A DNA stretch of 64,000 bases from NCBI RefSeq assembly GCF_900116515.1, contig NZ_FPBA01000001.1, positions 310,001-374,000 of the forward strand. The letters run 5' to 3'. The translations under genes and the position numbers were made by a program. Shown here one piece after another: positions 47,945 through 57,957 of the stretch (positions within the stretch are counted from its first letter, which is position 1; every line of letters begins with the position of its first letter). The notes under the pieces are model-generated. The model was not told the origin of the DNA, ran no database searches, and saw nothing but the letters and a program-made list of their open reading frames with translations. The stretch is from Geodermatophilus amargosae. GTDB lineage: Bacteria > Actinomycetota > Actinomycetes > Mycobacteriales > Geodermatophilaceae.

Positions 47945-48652
47945 TCACGGGCGGAGAGCCACCCGCGCCAGCTCGCCGGCCCAGATCCGGCAGGCGGCGG
48001 CACCGGGGTGGAAGCCGTCCTCGGCGAACAGCCCCGGCCCGTCCAGCGGCGGCGCCGGGGCGTGCCGGACGCCCGGGCGGACCAGGGCCTCCAGCTCGCG
48101 GTCGAGCGCCCGGGCGTGCCGGCCGAGCACCCCGCGCAGCGGCTGCGGCAGGGTCGGGAAGCGGGCCATGTCCGGCAGCCCGGCGAGCACCGCGATGCCG
48201 CCCGGGGCGGTGAGCGGGGCCAGCGCGCCGAGCAGCGCGGCGACGTCGCGGCGCCAGGCGGCGCGGCGGCGCAGCCGCAGCGTGTCGTTGACGCCGAGGA
48301 CCACGAGGACCACGTCGGCAGGCGGGCCGGCCAGCCCGGGGACCAGGCGCCCGAGGGCCTGCGCGGCCGTCGTCCCGGTGCGGGCCGACAGCCGCCAGCG
48401 CACCTCCCGGCCGCTCTCGCCGGCCAGCGCCTCGGCGAACCGGGCGGCGAGCGCGTCCTCCTGCGTGGCCACCCCGACGCCGGCGGCCGGCGACTCCCCG
48501 AGCACCGCGACGGTCAGGGCCGGCACCTCCCCGGGGACGACGCCGCTGCGCGGGCCCGCGGCCTCGGGCAGCACCGGCGTGCGGCGACGCACCCCGGCCC
48601 CCTGCACGAGGAGGACCGGCGCGAGCAGGGCGGCGGGCAGCCGGGTCGTCAC
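47945..48652 (-). CDS. SGNH/GDSL-type hydrolase at the end of the B12 operon
   Basis: 235 residues. A hydrophobic N-terminus (LPAALLAPVLLVQGAGV) could be a signal anchor. SGNH blocks: LGESPAAGVG (nucleophile Ser), ARTGTTAA (Gly), LGVNDTLRL (Asn) and DGFHPG (Asp-x-x-His), all present. An esterase or lipase of unknown substrate. Its GTG overlaps the cysG-like stop (GTGA), so it is translated with the cobalamin operon. Confidence 0.85.
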   Translation of the reverse strand: MTTRLPAALLAPVLLVQGAGVRRRTPVLPEAAGPRSGVVPGEVPALTVAVLGESPAAGVGVATQEDALAARFAEALAGESGREVRWRLSARTGTTAAQALGRLVPGLAGPPADVVLVVLGVNDTLRLRRRAAWRRDVAALLGALAPLTAPGGIAVLAGLPDMARFPTLPQPLRGVLGRHARALDRELEALVRPGVRHAPAPPLDGPGLFAEDGFHPGAAACRIWAGELARVALRP

Positions 48653-49911
48653 GACCGGGGAGTCTGCCCCTCCGCGGCCAGGCCGACGACCTCCCCGACG
48701 ACCCACACCGCGGGCGGGCGGATGCCCTCGTCGCTCAGCGTGCGCGCCAGCCCGGCCAGCGTGGTGCGGACCGCGCGCTGCGTGGCGGTCGACCCGTCGG
48801 CGACGACGGCGACCGGCGTCTCCGGCGCGCGCCCGTGCTCGACCAGCGCCGCGGCGATCGCCCCGGCGGTGTCCACGCCCATGAGGACCACGACCGTGCC
48901 GCGCAGCCGCCCGAGCGCCGCCCAGTCGACCAGCGACTGCGGGTGCCCCGGCGGCACGTGCCCGGAGACGACGACGAACTCGTGCGTGAGCCCGCGGTGG
49001 GTGACCGGGATGCCGGCCAGCGCGGGGACGGCGATCGCGCTGGTCACGCCGGGCACCACCTCGACCGGCACGCCCGCCGCGACGCACGCCTCGAGCTCCT
49101 CCATGCCGCGGCCGAAGACGAACGGGTCGCCGCCCTTGAGCCGCACCACCCGCTTCCCGGCCAGCGCGTGCTGCACCAGCAGCGCGTTGATCTGCTCCTG
49201 TGCCATCGACCGGCCGCGCGGCAGCTTCGAGGCGTCGATGACCTCGACCTCCGGCGGCAGCGAGGCCAGCAGCGACTGCGGTGCGAGGTGGTCGGCCAGC
49301 ACGACGTCGGCCTGGGCGACCGCCTGCTGCCCGCGCACGGTGATCAGCCCGGGGTCGCCCGGCCCGCCGCCGACGAGGACCACGCTGCCGGCCCGCCCGC
49401 CCGAGGGCTCCCGGGAGGCGCGGTCGCGGATGCTCCCGTCGGACAGCCCGGCGACGACGGCGTCACGCACGCCCACCGCCCGCTGCGGGTCGCCGCCGCC
49501 GTGCACGCCGACCACCAGGTCGCCCTGCCGGCCGACGGCGGGCGTCCAGACGCTGGAGGCCGACCGGTCGTCGGCGCGGGCGCAGAAGACCCGCAGCCGC
49601 TCGGCCTCCTCGGCCACGGCCGCGTTGACGGCGGGGTCGTCGGTGGCGGCGACGGCGTACCAGGCGCCGTCGAGGTCGCCGGACCGGTAGCCGCGGCGCA
49701 CCCAGGTCAGCGAGCCGGGGGCCACCAGCGCCTCCAGCGCGGGCGTGACCTCCGGGCTGACCACGGTGACCCGCGCGCGGGACTCGAGCAGCCCGGCCAC
49801 CCGGCGGTGGGCGACCTGGCCGCCGCCCACCACGACGACGCGGCGGCCGAGCAGGCGCAGGCCGACGGGGTAGACGACGCCGGACGACGGGTCGACGGGG
49901 GTCGCGTTCAG
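48649..49911 (-). CDS. cysG: Precorrin-2 dehydrogenase / uroporphyrinogen-III methyltransferase, CTG start
   Basis: 420 residues. N-terminal NAD-binding domain (VVVVGGGQVAHRRV) and precorrin-2 dehydrogenase part to about residue 165, then a SAM-dependent SUMT domain (VGGGPGDPGLITVRG, RLKGGDPFVFGRG, VVPGVTSAIAVPAL). It makes precorrin-2/sirohydrochlorin from uroporphyrinogen III. The likely start is CTG 49911: AGAGGAG is 5 bases upstream and CTGA overlaps the stop of the upstream gene. A GTG at 49980 would overlap that gene by 73 bases. Confidence 0.88.
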   Translation of the reverse strand: MNATPVDPSSGVVYPVGLRLLGRRVVVVGGGQVAHRRVAGLLESRARVTVVSPEVTPALEALVAPGSLTWVRRGYRSGDLDGAWYAVAATDDPAVNAAVAEEAERLRVFCARADDRSASSVWTPAVGRQGDLVVGVHGGGDPQRAVGVRDAVVAGLSDGSIRDRASREPSGGRAGSVVLVGGGPGDPGLITVRGQQAVAQADVVLADHLAPQSLLASLPPEVEVIDASKLPRGRSMAQEQINALLVQHALAGKRVVRLKGGDPFVFGRGMEELEACVAAGVPVEVVPGVTSAIAVPALAGIPVTHRGLTHEFVVVSGHVPPGHPQSLVDWAALGRLRGTVVVLMGVDTAGAIAAALVEHGRAPETPVAVVADGSTATQRAVRTTLAGLARTLSDEGIRPPAVWVVGEVVGLAAEGQTPRS

Positions 49912-50990
49912 CGGTGCTCCTCTGGGACGGCGGCCGGCAGCGACGTCGTCGTCGGGATCGGACCAGGGATCTCGGGACACAGGATCGCAGCGAGGTCCGC
50001 GGCGAACGCACGGGAGGTCGCCGGGTCGCGGACGGCCACCCGGAGGTGGTCGGGGGACAGGCCCGGGAAGGTGTCCCCGCGGCGCACCGCCCACCCCCGG
50101 TCGCGCAGCGCCGCGCGCACCCGCGCGCCACCGGCCACCCGCAGCAGCACGAAGGAGGAGGCCGGCTCCCCGACGACGGCCACCCCGGGCGGCAGCGCGG
50201 CCAGCAGGGCGGCCCGGTGCCCGGCGAGCTCGCGTGCGGCCGCGTCGGCCTCGGCGCGGGCGGCCTCGGTCGTGCAGGCCACCGCCGCCGCCAGGGCCGG
50301 AGTGGACAGCGGCCAGTGCGGCTGCGCGGCCGCCATCGCCGCCACCAGGTCCGCCGGGGCGAGCGCGTAGCCCACGCGCAGGCCGGCCAGCCCCCAGGTC
50401 TTGGTCAGGCTGCGCACGACCAGCAGCCCCGGCAGGTCGGTGCGGCCGGCCAGCGACGCCGGCTCCCCGGGCACGGTGTCGGCGAAGGCCTCGTCGACCA
50501 GCAGGACGCGGCCGGTGCGGGCCAGCGCGGCGACGTCCCGGTGCGGGTGCAGCACCGACGTGGGGTTGGTCGGGTTGCCCAGCACCACCAGGTCGGCGTC
50601 GGCGGGGACGGCGGTCGGGTCCAGCCGGTACGCGGGCGGGTCGAGCAGCAGCCGCTCCACGGGGTGGCCGGCCGCGCGCAGCGCCGCCTCCGGCTCGGTG
50701 AACGACGGGTGCACGACCACCGCCCGGCGGGGCGCGAGCGCGCGGGCCGCCAGCACGAACGCCTCGGCCGCCCCGGCGGTGAGCAGCACCTCGGCGGGGT
50801 CACGGCCGTGGGCGGCGGCCACCGCGGCGCGGGCCGGGCGCGCGTCGGGGTAGGCGGCGACGCCGTCGAGGGCCGCCCGCAGCACCTCGCGCAGCCAGGG
50901 CGGCGGCGTGCCCGTGCGGACGTTGACGGCGAGGTCGACCAGGCCGGGCGCGAGCTCGTCGTCGCCGTGGTGGAGGAGGGGGTCGGTCAC
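49908..50990 (-). CDS. cobC: Threonine-phosphate decarboxylase-like PLP enzyme (CobC/CobD type)
   Basis: 360 residues of the class I/II aminotransferase fold. VLGNPTNPTSVL, VDEAF and the PLP lysine in VVRSLTKTWGLAGLRVGY are the CobD/HisC signatures. In B12 synthesis this makes aminopropanol phosphate for the nucleotide loop. GTG 50990 overlaps the previous stop. It could be taken for histidinol-phosphate aminotransferase, but the operon argues for cobalamin. Confidence 0.88.
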   Translation of the reverse strand: MTDPLLHHGDDELAPGLVDLAVNVRTGTPPPWLREVLRAALDGVAAYPDARPARAAVAAAHGRDPAEVLLTAGAAEAFVLAARALAPRRAVVVHPSFTEPEAALRAAGHPVERLLLDPPAYRLDPTAVPADADLVVLGNPTNPTSVLHPHRDVAALARTGRVLLVDEAFADTVPGEPASLAGRTDLPGLLVVRSLTKTWGLAGLRVGYALAPADLVAAMAAAQPHWPLSTPALAAAVACTTEAARAEADAAARELAGHRAALLAALPPGVAVVGEPASSFVLLRVAGGARVRAALRDRGWAVRRGDTFPGLSPDHLRVAVRDPATSRAFAADLAAILCPEIPGPIPTTTSLPAAVPEEHR

Positions 50991-51328
50991 GCGGCCACCG
51001 CCACGGTCACCCGTCTGTGCACCGCCTTGGGCACCACCAGCCGCGCGCCGCCGAGCAGCGCGGCGGCCTCGGCCACCGACGGCGTGCCCACCGCCGCGGC
51101 CACCCGTGCCGACGGCGAGGGCACCGCGACCGCGGCCAGCACCGCGGCGGGGTGGCCGGTCAGCGGCCAGCCGCGCGCCGCCGCGGCCCCCGTGAGCCCC
51201 GGCTCGGCCGCCCGGACGTCGAGGGTGGCCAGCGCGGTCACCCGGGCGCCGCTGGGCAGGACGGCGTCGACGGCGGCCAGCACCTCCTCGGCCGAGACCC
51301 CGGGCACCGCGCCGACGCCGACGGTCAC
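50987..51328 (-). CDS. cobE: CobE/CbiG C-terminal domain protein
   Basis: 113 residues; begins [25 protein letters not shown], the start of CobE and of the C-terminal half of CbiG, and contains [12 protein letters not shown] and [13 protein letters not shown]. Thought to act with precorrin-5A chemistry. GTG 51328 overlaps the CbiO stop; GTG 51334 is an alternative. Confidence 0.8.
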   Translation of the reverse strand: MTVGVGAVPGVSAEEVLAAVDAVLPSGARVTALATLDVRAAEPGLTGAAAARGWPLTGHPAAVLAAVAVPSPSARVAAAVGTPSVAEAAALLGGARLVVPKAVHRRVTVAVAA

Positions 51329-52176
51329 CTCCACGGCGTGACGCCGGGCCGGTCGGGGAGGGCGGCCAGCAGCGCGGCGGCATCGCGGGGGAGCGGGCCG
51401 TCGGGCAGCAGGCCGAGGTCGCGCAGCCGGACGCCCACGGTCAGCGCCCAGGGCCGGTCGAGGCGGGCGCGGGCGAGCAGGCCGTCGTCGGCGAGGAGGT
51501 CCTCGGGACGGCCCTGCACGACCCGCCGGTCCACGACGACGGCCACCTCGTCGGCCCAGCGCAGCGCGAGGTCGACGTCGTGGGTGCTCATGACCACCGT
51601 GGAGCCCGAGGCCTGCAGCCGGTCGAGCGCGGCCAGCGCCTCGGCGACGGCGGAGGGGTCGAGGCCGGCGGTGGGCTCGTCGAGCAGCAGCACGCACGGA
51701 CGCATCGCGACCGCGCCGGCGATGGCGACCCGCTTGCGCTCGCCGTAGGAGAGCTGGTGGGTCGGCCGCGCGGCCAGGCCGTCGACGGCGAGCAGCCGCA
51801 GCGCCTCGGCCACCCGCTCGCGCACCGCGTCCTCCGGCAGGCCCAGGTTGAGCGGGCCGAAGGAGACGTCCTGCGTGACCGAGGCGCTGAACAGCTGGTC
51901 GTCGGGGTCCTGCAGGACGAGCTGCACCTCCTGCCGGTGCGCGCGCAGCCCGCCGCGGGTGTGCCGCAGCAGGGCGCCGTCGACGGCGACCGCGCCGGAA
52001 TCGGGGCGCAGCGCGCCGGACAGGCAGCGCAGCAGCGTCGTCTTGCCCGAGCCGTTGGCGCCGAGGACGGCCAGCCGCCGGCCGGCGGGGATGGTCAGCG
52101 AGGCGCCGTCGAGCACCCGGCGGCCGCGCTGGTAACCGACGACCAGCCCCTCGGCGGTGATCGTGCGGTGGCTCAT
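51325..52176 (-). CDS. cbiO: Cobalt ECF transporter ATPase CbiO
   Basis: 283 residues. Walker [15 protein letters not shown]-loop [28 protein letters not shown] (a CbiO-type stretch), signature [12 protein letters not shown], Walker [15 protein letters not shown]-loop MSTHDVDLA. Powers cobalt uptake with CbiMNQ. ATG overlaps the cbiQ stop. Confidence 0.95.
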   Translation of the reverse strand: MSHRTITAEGLVVGYQRGRRVLDGASLTIPAGRRLAVLGANGSGKTTLLRCLSGALRPDSGAVAVDGALLRHTRGGLRAHRQEVQLVLQDPDDQLFSASVTQDVSFGPLNLGLPEDAVRERVAEALRLLAVDGLAARPTHQLSYGERKRVAIAGAVAMRPCVLLLDEPTAGLDPSAVAEALAALDRLQASGSTVVMSTHDVDLALRWADEVAVVVDRRVVQGRPEDLLADDGLLARARLDRPWALTVGVRLRDLGLLPDGPLPRDAAALLAALPDRPGVTPWR

Positions 52177-52907
52177 GCCAGCACACCGAGGACGACCAGC
52201 GCGGCCAGGCCGGTCGCGGTCGCGGCCAGGAACGCGGGGGAGGACGGGCGTGCTTCGGGCAGCACGCGCAGCCCGGTCTCCATCCCGCGGCCGGCCAGGC
52301 CCTCCTGCATCCGCCGGGCGCGGTCCCAGGAGCGGGTGAGCACCGCGGCGGCCAGCACCCCCGAGGACCGGTAGGAGCGGCGCAGCGACGAGTGGCCCAT
52401 GCGCGCGGTCTGCGCCTCGCGGATGGTGTGCAGGCTCTCCAGCAGCACGAACAGCAGCCGGTAGGTCACGCTCGCCACCTCGACGACGGCGCCCGGCACG
52501 CGCAGCCGCCGCATCGCCGGCAGCAGGTCGCTCATCGGCGTGGTGGTGGCGAGCAGCAGCACCGCCGCGCCCCCGGCCACCGAGTGCCCGACCAGCTCGC
52601 CGGCCCGGACCGCGGCGTCGGGCGCCCACCCGAGGCCGCCGCCGTCGACCGAGACGACGGCGGTGACCGCGCCGACGGCGACGAAGGCCAGCGGCCAGCG
52701 CACCGCGCGGCCGAACGTGCGGGCCGGCACCCGGGCCGGGCCCAGTGCCAGGAGGACGGCCGCCAGCGCGACGAGCACGCCGCCGGGCCAGACGGGCAGG
52801 ACGAGCGCGCAGACGACCAGGCCCGCGCAGAGGACGAGCTTGTCCACCGGCGAGCGGGTGCGCCAGGCGCTGGCCCACGCGGCGTCGTCCACCGCCAGTC
52901 CGGTCAC
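52173..52907 (-). CDS. cbiQ: Cobalt ECF transporter transmembrane protein CbiQ
   Basis: 244 residues with five or six membrane helices; the coupling-helix motifs are [18 protein letters not shown] and [19 protein letters not shown]. Membrane scaffold of the CbiMNQO cobalt importer. GTG start overlaps the cbiN stop. Confidence 0.93.
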   Translation of the reverse strand: MTGLAVDDAAWASAWRTRSPVDKLVLCAGLVVCALVLPVWPGGVLVALAAVLLALGPARVPARTFGRAVRWPLAFVAVGAVTAVVSVDGGGLGWAPDAAVRAGELVGHSVAGGAAVLLLATTTPMSDLLPAMRRLRVPGAVVEVASVTYRLLFVLLESLHTIREAQTARMGHSSLRRSYRSSGVLAAAVLTRSWDRARRMQEGLAGRGMETGLRVLPEARPSSPAFLAATATGLAALVVLGVLA

Positions 52908-53212
52908 GGCGCCTCGGCGGGCGGGGCGGTCTCCCGGGCGCCGCGGCGACCGCGCAGCCGGCCCAGCACGTAGCCGAGCACGCCGCCGCCGAGGGCCGCC
53001 TGCAGCGCGAACAGCCCGGACTCGACCTCGCCCGACGACGGCGAGAACACCGACTCGAACCAGGGCGTGTACCCGGACTCCTCGATCGTCTCGGTGGCCA
53101 GGCTGTCGGTGCCGGCGTACTCGGACGCGCCGCCGTCGAGCACCAGCGGCAGGGCGAACAGCGCGACGACCGCGAGCACGAGCAGCGCGGTGACGAGGTG
53201 GCGGCGCGTCAC
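52904..53212 (-). CDS. cbiN: Cobalt transport accessory protein CbiN
   Basis: 102 residues: N-terminal helix ([21 protein letters not shown]), an extracytoplasmic stretch with [24 protein letters not shown], and a second helix ([19 protein letters not shown]). The two-helix layout with an acidic loop is CbiN-like. GTG overlaps the cbiM stop. Confidence 0.88.
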   Translation of the reverse strand: MTRRHLVTALLVLAVVALFALPLVLDGGASEYAGTDSLATETIEESGYTPWFESVFSPSSGEVESGLFALQAALGGGVLGYVLGRLRGRRGARETAPPAEAP

Positions 53213-53916
53213 CGGACCTCCTCCGCCGTCTCCTCCGCCGTCTCCTCCGCAGTGGCGGGGCGCAGCACGCCGAGGCGCTCGAGCTCCGGCCGGGCGTTGA
53301 CCGTCAGCACCCGGAACAGCAGGACGCCGAGCAGGCCCTCCGCGACCGCCAGCGGGACCTGGGTGAGGGCGAAGACGCCGAGGAACTTCGCCGCCGCACC
53401 GGCGAGGCCGCTGGCCGCGTCGGGGAAGGCCAGCGCCAGCTGCAGCGACGTCGTGACGTAGGTGGCGAGGTCGGCCAGCGCGAGGGCCACGAAGACGCCG
53501 GGCAGCAGCCCGGCGCCCAGGCCCCTGGCCAGCCGGTACGCGCCGTAGCCGGCCCACGGCCCGACGACGGCGAAGGCGAAGGCGTTGGCGCCCAGCGTGG
53601 TCAGCCCGCCGTGGGCCAGCAGCAGCGCCTGGAACAGCAGGACCACCGTGCCCAGCAGCGCCATCACCGGTGGCCGGAACAGCACCGCGCCGGCGCCGGT
53701 GCCGGTCGGGTGGCTGGAGCTGCCGGTGACCGAGGGGAGCTTGATCGCGCTCAGCACGAAGGTGAACGCCCCGGCGGCACCGAGCAGCAGCGTGGACTCC
53801 GGGTGCTCGCGCACCTCCTTCACGACCGCCCGGGCGCCGTGCACGACGAACGGCGCGGCCGCGACGGTCCAGCCGATCGCGTGCGGTGCCGGGAGGAAGC
53901 CCTCAGCGATGTGCAT
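53209..53916 (-). CDS. cbiM: Cobalt-binding ECF component CbiM
   Basis: 235 residues, seven helices. The N-terminus MHIAEGFLP is the metal-binding loop (His2) and [15 protein letters not shown] the second metal loop. The C-terminus has three TAEE repeats, encoded by a 12-bp tandem repeat. It selects cobalt for the CbiMNQO importer. Overlaps the end of cobB by 14 bases. Confidence 0.95.
   Translation of the reverse strand: MHIAEGFLPAPHAIGWTVAAAPFVVHGARAVVKEVREHPESTLLLGAAGAFTFVLSAIKLPSVTGSSSHPTGTGAGAVLFRPPVMALLGTVVLLFQALLLAHGGLTTLGANAFAFAVVGPWAGYGAYRLARGLGAGLLPGVFVALALADLATYVTTSLQLALAFPDAASGLAGAAAKFLGVFALTQVPLAVAEGLLGVLLFRVLTVNARPELERLGVLRPATAEETAEETAEEVR
53218..53253. repeat. 12-bp tandem repeat, 3 copies, in the cbiM 3' end
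   Basis: CTCCTCCGCCGT twice and CTCCTCCGCAGT once, in frame, encoding (TAEE)3 on the minus strand. A slippage-prone coding repeat. Confidence 0.9.
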
Positions 53917-55297
53917 GCGACTCCGATCGGTCGGCGCGCACGGGCGCGGCGCAGGCGGCGACGAGGCGTTCGGCGAGCGCGGGGCTGCCGGCCCAGTGCA
54001 GGTGCAGGTAGGAGGCGTGCACGGAGCCCGCGACGAAGCCCTCCGGGGCGCCCGCCGACCACTGCCAGGCCGGGGTGGGGCCGGCGGCGGGGAGGGCGTG
54101 CGTGCGGTGGAACTCGTGGCCGCGCACGCGGGTGCCCGCGGGGGCCAGCACGCTGTCGGCCGGCGCCACCGCGGCGCGGTAGCCGAGGGTCAGCCGCGGC
54201 GTCATCGCCGTCGCGACGTCGAGGACGCCGCACATCGGCGAGCCGTCGAGCTCGCGGGAGAGGTAGAGCAGACCGGCACACTCGGCGGCGACCGGTCCGC
54301 CGCGCGCGGCCAGCGCCGCGACGTCGGCCCGCAGCGTCGTGTTGGCCGAGAGCTGGTCGGCGTAGACCTCGGGGAAGCCGCCGCCGACGACCAGCCCCGC
54401 GGTGCCCTCGGGCAGCGCCTCGTCGCGCAGCGGGTCGACGGTCACCACCTCGGCGCCGGCGGCCGCGAGCAGCTCGGCGTTCTCCGCGTAGCCGAAGGTG
54501 AACGCCGGCCCGCCGGCGACGGCGATGCGCGGCCGCCCGGGGACCGGGGTCACCTCGGCGGCCGGGTCCCACGGCGCGACGTGCAGGTCGGGGGCGGTGC
54601 GGGCCAGCCGCAGCACGGCGTCGAGGTCGACGCCGCCGGCGACCACCTCGCCCAGGCGGCGCACGGTGGCCAGCGCCTCGGCCGAGCGCTCGGCGGCGGG
54701 CACCAACCCGAGGTGCCGCGAGGGCGTGCCCAGCTCGGCCAGCCGCCGGACCGCCCCGAGCACCGGCACCCCGGCCGCGCCCAGCGCCTCGCGCAGGATC
54801 GCCTCGTGCCGGTCGCTGCCGACCCGGTTGAGCACCACGCCGCCGAGGCGCACCGACGGGTCGAAGGTGGCGAACCCGTGCACCAGCGCCGCGACGCTGC
54901 GCGCCTGCGACGACGCGTCGACGACCAGCACCACCGGTGCGCGCAGCAGCCGCGCCACGTGCGCCGTCGAGGAGAAGCCGGGCTCGACCTCGGGGTGCGT
55001 GGCGCCGTCGAACAGGCCCATGACCCCCTCGACCACGGCGACGTCGGCACCGCGCGCGCCGTGCAGGAACAGCGGCGCGATGCGCTCCTCGCCGCACAGC
55101 CAGGGGTCGAGGTTGCGGCCCGGCCGGCCGGCGGCCAGGCCCGCGTAGCCGGGGTCGATGTAGTCGGGGCCGACCTTGTGCGGGGAGACCGCCAGGCCCC
55201 GGGCGGTGAGCGCCGCGACCAGCCCGGTCGTGACCGACGTCTTGCCCGCGTTGCTCGACGGGGCGGCCACGACCACGCGCGGGACTGCGCTGTTCAC
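53903..55297 (-). CDS. cobB: Cobyrinic acid a,c-diamide synthase
   Basis: 464 residues. N-terminal ATP-binding domain ([43 protein letters not shown]) and C-terminal glutamine amidotransferase domain ([10 protein letters not shown], catalytic Cys in [14 protein letters not shown], His in GHEFHRTH). Amidates the a and c side chains of the corrin ring. GTG 55297, 17 bases after cobO. Confidence 0.95.
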   Translation of the reverse strand: MNSAVPRVVVAAPSSNAGKTSVTTGLVAALTARGLAVSPHKVGPDYIDPGYAGLAAGRPGRNLDPWLCGEERIAPLFLHGARGADVAVVEGVMGLFDGATHPEVEPGFSSTAHVARLLRAPVVLVVDASSQARSVAALVHGFATFDPSVRLGGVVLNRVGSDRHEAILREALGAAGVPVLGAVRRLAELGTPSRHLGLVPAAERSAEALATVRRLGEVVAGGVDLDAVLRLARTAPDLHVAPWDPAAEVTPVPGRPRIAVAGGPAFTFGYAENAELLAAAGAEVVTVDPLRDEALPEGTAGLVVGGGFPEVYADQLSANTTLRADVAALAARGGPVAAECAGLLYLSRELDGSPMCGVLDVATAMTPRLTLGYRAAVAPADSVLAPAGTRVRGHEFHRTHALPAAGPTPAWQWSAGAPEGFVAGSVHASYLHLHWAGSPALAERLVAACAAPVRADRSESHAHR

Positions 55298-55313
55298 CCG
55301 CCCACCCCGCCGG

Positions 55314-55928
55314 TCACCACTCGATCCCCCGCTGGCCCTTCTGACCGGCGTCCATCGGGTGTTTGACCTTGGTCATCTCCACCACGAGGTCGGCGGCGTC
55401 GACCAGTGCCTGCGGTGCGTCCCGGCCGGTGACCACGACGTGCTGGGTGCCCGGCCGGTCCGTCAGCGTCGCGACGACGTCGTCGACGTCGACCCAGCCC
55501 CACTTGAGGGGATAGGTGAACTCGTCGAGGACGTAGAAGCGGTGCGCCTCGGCGGCGAGGTCGCGCTTGATCTGCGCCCAGCCCTCGGCGGCGTCGGCGG
55601 CGTGGTCGACCTCGCTGCCCTGCCGGCGCGACCAGCTCCAGCCCGAGCCCATCTTGTGCCAGACCACGGGGCCGCCCTCGCCGGTGTCGGCGTGCAGCCG
55701 GCCCAGGGCGGTCAGCGCGTTCTCCTCGCCGACCCGCCACTTCGCGCTCTTGACGAACTGGTAGACCGCGATCGACCAGCCCTGGTTCCACGCCCGCATG
55801 GCCATGCCGAACGCGGCGGTGGACTTGCCCTTCATCTCGCCGGTGTGCACCACGAGCAGCGGCCGGTTGCGGCGCTGACGCGTCGTCAGCCCGTCCTGCG
55901 GGGTGACCGCGACCTGTCCCTGGGGCAC
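55314..55928 (-). CDS. cobO: Cob(I)yrinic acid a,c-diamide adenosyltransferase
   Basis: 204 residues. P-loop HTGEMKGKSTAAFGMAMRA, AVYQFVKSAKWRVGEE, and VLDEFTYPLKWGWVDVDDV are CobO/BtuR signatures. Transfers the adenosyl group from ATP to the corrin cobalt. GTG 55928 almost touches the stop of the chelatase gene. Confidence 0.95.
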   Translation of the reverse strand: MPQGQVAVTPQDGLTTRQRRNRPLLVVHTGEMKGKSTAAFGMAMRAWNQGWSIAVYQFVKSAKWRVGEENALTALGRLHADTGEGGPVVWHKMGSGWSWSRRQGSEVDHAADAAEGWAQIKRDLAAEAHRFYVLDEFTYPLKWGWVDVDDVVATLTDRPGTQHVVVTGRDAPQALVDAADLVVEMTKVKHPMDAGQKGQRGIEW

Positions 55929-55929
55929 C

Positions 55930-57945
55930 TCAGGCCGCCTCTCGGACGCTGCGGACGGTGGCGGCCAGCGACTCGGCGGCCAGTTCCTCCAGCCGGAGGG
56001 TGTGAGCGCCGAGGTGCGTGCCGAGGACGCCGGCCAGGCCCAGGCGCACGGGCCCGGACTCGCAGTCGACGACCACGGCGGCGGTACCGGCCGCGGCCAG
56101 CCGCTGCGCCGCCGCGTGCGCCGCACCGAGGGCGTCGGAGCCGCGCGCGCCGGTGGCCCGCCCGTCGGTGACGACGACGAGCAGCGGCCGCCGCCGGGGG
56201 TCGCGGACGTGCTCGACGCGGAGCACCTCGGCGGCGCGCAGCAGGCCGGCGGCCAGCGGGGTGCGGCCACCGGTGGGCAGCTCGCGCAGCCGGGCCGCGG
56301 CGGCCTCGACCGACCAGGTGGGCGGCAGCGCCAGCTCGGCGTCGCCGCCGCGGAAGGTGACCAGGCCGACCTTGTCGCGGCGCTGGTAGGCGTCGAGCAG
56401 CAGCGACAGCACCGCGCCCTTGACCGCGCTCATCCGCGCCCGCGAGCCCATCGAGCCGCTGGCGTCGACGACGAAGAGCACGAGGTTGCCCTCGCGGCCC
56501 TCGAGCGTGGCCTGGCGCAGGTCCTCGCGGGCGATCCGCAGGCCCGGGCCGCTGCGCCCGCGGGCCACCTGGTGCGGCGCCGCGGCCAGCACGGTGTCGA
56601 CCAGGTGCAGCCGGGTCACCGGCCCGGACGGGCGGACCGAGCCGACCACGCGACCGCGCTCGGCGCGCGCCTTCGACCGCCGGCCGGCCACGCCGGTGCC
56701 GATGCCGGGCACCTCGAGCCGGCGGGCGCGGAACGGGTCCGACGGCGCGACGGCGGCCTTCTCCCGCGCCGGGGCGCCCGGGGTCTCGCCGTCGCCAGGC
56801 ATTGGATCCTCTTCCCCTGTCTCGTGGTCGGATCCGTGCGTATCGCTTCCTATGCCGTCGTCGCCCCGGGGAGCCGGCGGGGTGCCGCCGTCGCCGGGGC
56901 CGTCGGGCGGGGCCGGGTCGTCGTCGGGCCCGTCCTCGGGACGGGAGTCCTCGAGCGCCTGGTCGAGGGTGTCGTCGTCGAGGCCCGGCGCGTCGAACGG
57001 GTTGCGCCGGCGGCGGTGGGGGAGCGCCAGGCGGGCGGCCACCCGGACGTCGTCCTCGGTGACCTCCTCGCGGCCGCACCAGGCGGCGTGCGCCATGGCG
57101 GTGCGGGCGGTGACCAGGTCGGCGCGCAGGCCGTCGACGTCGAAGGCGGCGCAGACCGCGGTGACCTGGCGCAGCGCGTCGTCGGAGAGGACGACGTGCG
57201 GCAGCCGGGTGCGCGCGTCGGCGATCCGCGCGGCCAGCGCCGCCTCCTCGGGCGCCCACGCGGTGCCGAACCCGGCCGGGTCGGCGTCGTGGGCGAACCG
57301 CCGGCGCACCACCTCGGCGCGCACGGCCGGGTCGCGCGGCGCGGCGACCTCCACGGTGAGCCCGAACCGGTCGAGCAGCTGCGGGCGCAGCTCCCCTTCC
57401 TCGGGGTTCATCGTCCCGACCAGCAGGAACCGCGCCGCGTGCCGCACCGAGACGCCCTCGCGCTCGACGTAGGCGGTGCCCAGCGCGGCGGCGTCCAGCA
57501 GCAGGTCGACGAGGTGGTCGTGCAGCAGGTTGACCTCGTCGACGTAGAGGACGCCCCGGTGCGCGGCGGCCAGCAGGCCCGGCTCGAAGGCCTTCACGCC
57601 TTCGGTGAGCGCCCGCTCGAGGTCCAGCGAGCCGACGACGCGGTCCTCCGAGGCGCCCACCGGCAGCTCCACGAGCCGGGCGGACCGGGTCTGCGCGGGC
57701 GCGGCGGGCTCGTGCGGCCCGTCGGGGCAGGCCGGGTCGGGCGCGGCCGGGTCGCAGGCGAACCGGCACCCGGGGACGACGGCGACCGGTGGCAGCACGG
57801 CGGCCAGCGCGCGCACCGCCGTCGACTTGGCCGTGCCCTTCTCACCGCGCACCAGCACGCCGCCGATGGCGGGGGAGACTGCGTTGAGCAGCAGGGCCAG
57901 CCGCATGTCGTCCATCCCGACGACGGCGCCGAAGGGGTAGGTCAT
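55930..57945 (-). CDS. Fused ChlI-ChlD-type metal chelatase subunit (cobaltochelatase)
   Basis: 671 residues. AAA+ part with Walker A GEKGTAKST (34-42) and Walker B VLYVDEVNLL; an acidic/proline linker (about 340-400); von Willebrand A domain with MIDAS DASGSMGS (about 500). ATP motor of an Mg-chelatase-like enzyme; in actinobacteria such proteins serve cobalt insertion with CobN, which is not in the window. ATG 57945 directly follows the riboswitch hairpin. First gene of the cobalamin operon. Confidence 0.9.
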   Translation of the reverse strand: MTYPFGAVVGMDDMRLALLLNAVSPAIGGVLVRGEKGTAKSTAVRALAAVLPPVAVVPGCRFACDPAAPDPACPDGPHEPAAPAQTRSARLVELPVGASEDRVVGSLDLERALTEGVKAFEPGLLAAAHRGVLYVDEVNLLHDHLVDLLLDAAALGTAYVEREGVSVRHAARFLLVGTMNPEEGELRPQLLDRFGLTVEVAAPRDPAVRAEVVRRRFAHDADPAGFGTAWAPEEAALAARIADARTRLPHVVLSDDALRQVTAVCAAFDVDGLRADLVTARTAMAHAAWCGREEVTEDDVRVAARLALPHRRRRNPFDAPGLDDDTLDQALEDSRPEDGPDDDPAPPDGPGDGGTPPAPRGDDGIGSDTHGSDHETGEEDPMPGDGETPGAPAREKAAVAPSDPFRARRLEVPGIGTGVAGRRSKARAERGRVVGSVRPSGPVTRLHLVDTVLAAAPHQVARGRSGPGLRIAREDLRQATLEGREGNLVLFVVDASGSMGSRARMSAVKGAVLSLLLDAYQRRDKVGLVTFRGGDAELALPPTWSVEAAAARLRELPTGGRTPLAAGLLRAAEVLRVEHVRDPRRRPLLVVVTDGRATGARGSDALGAAHAAAQRLAAAGTAAVVVDCESGPVRLGLAGVLGTHLGAHTLRLEELAAESLAATVRSVREAA

Positions 57946-57957
57946 GCGGCAGGTGTC

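Noticed and set aside
49911-49980. GTG 49980 as the start of the cysG-like gene
   Set aside because: It would overlap the upstream gene by 73 bases and add a Pro/Asp-rich stretch with no homology; CTG 49911 has a ribosome-binding site and the usual 4-bp overlap.
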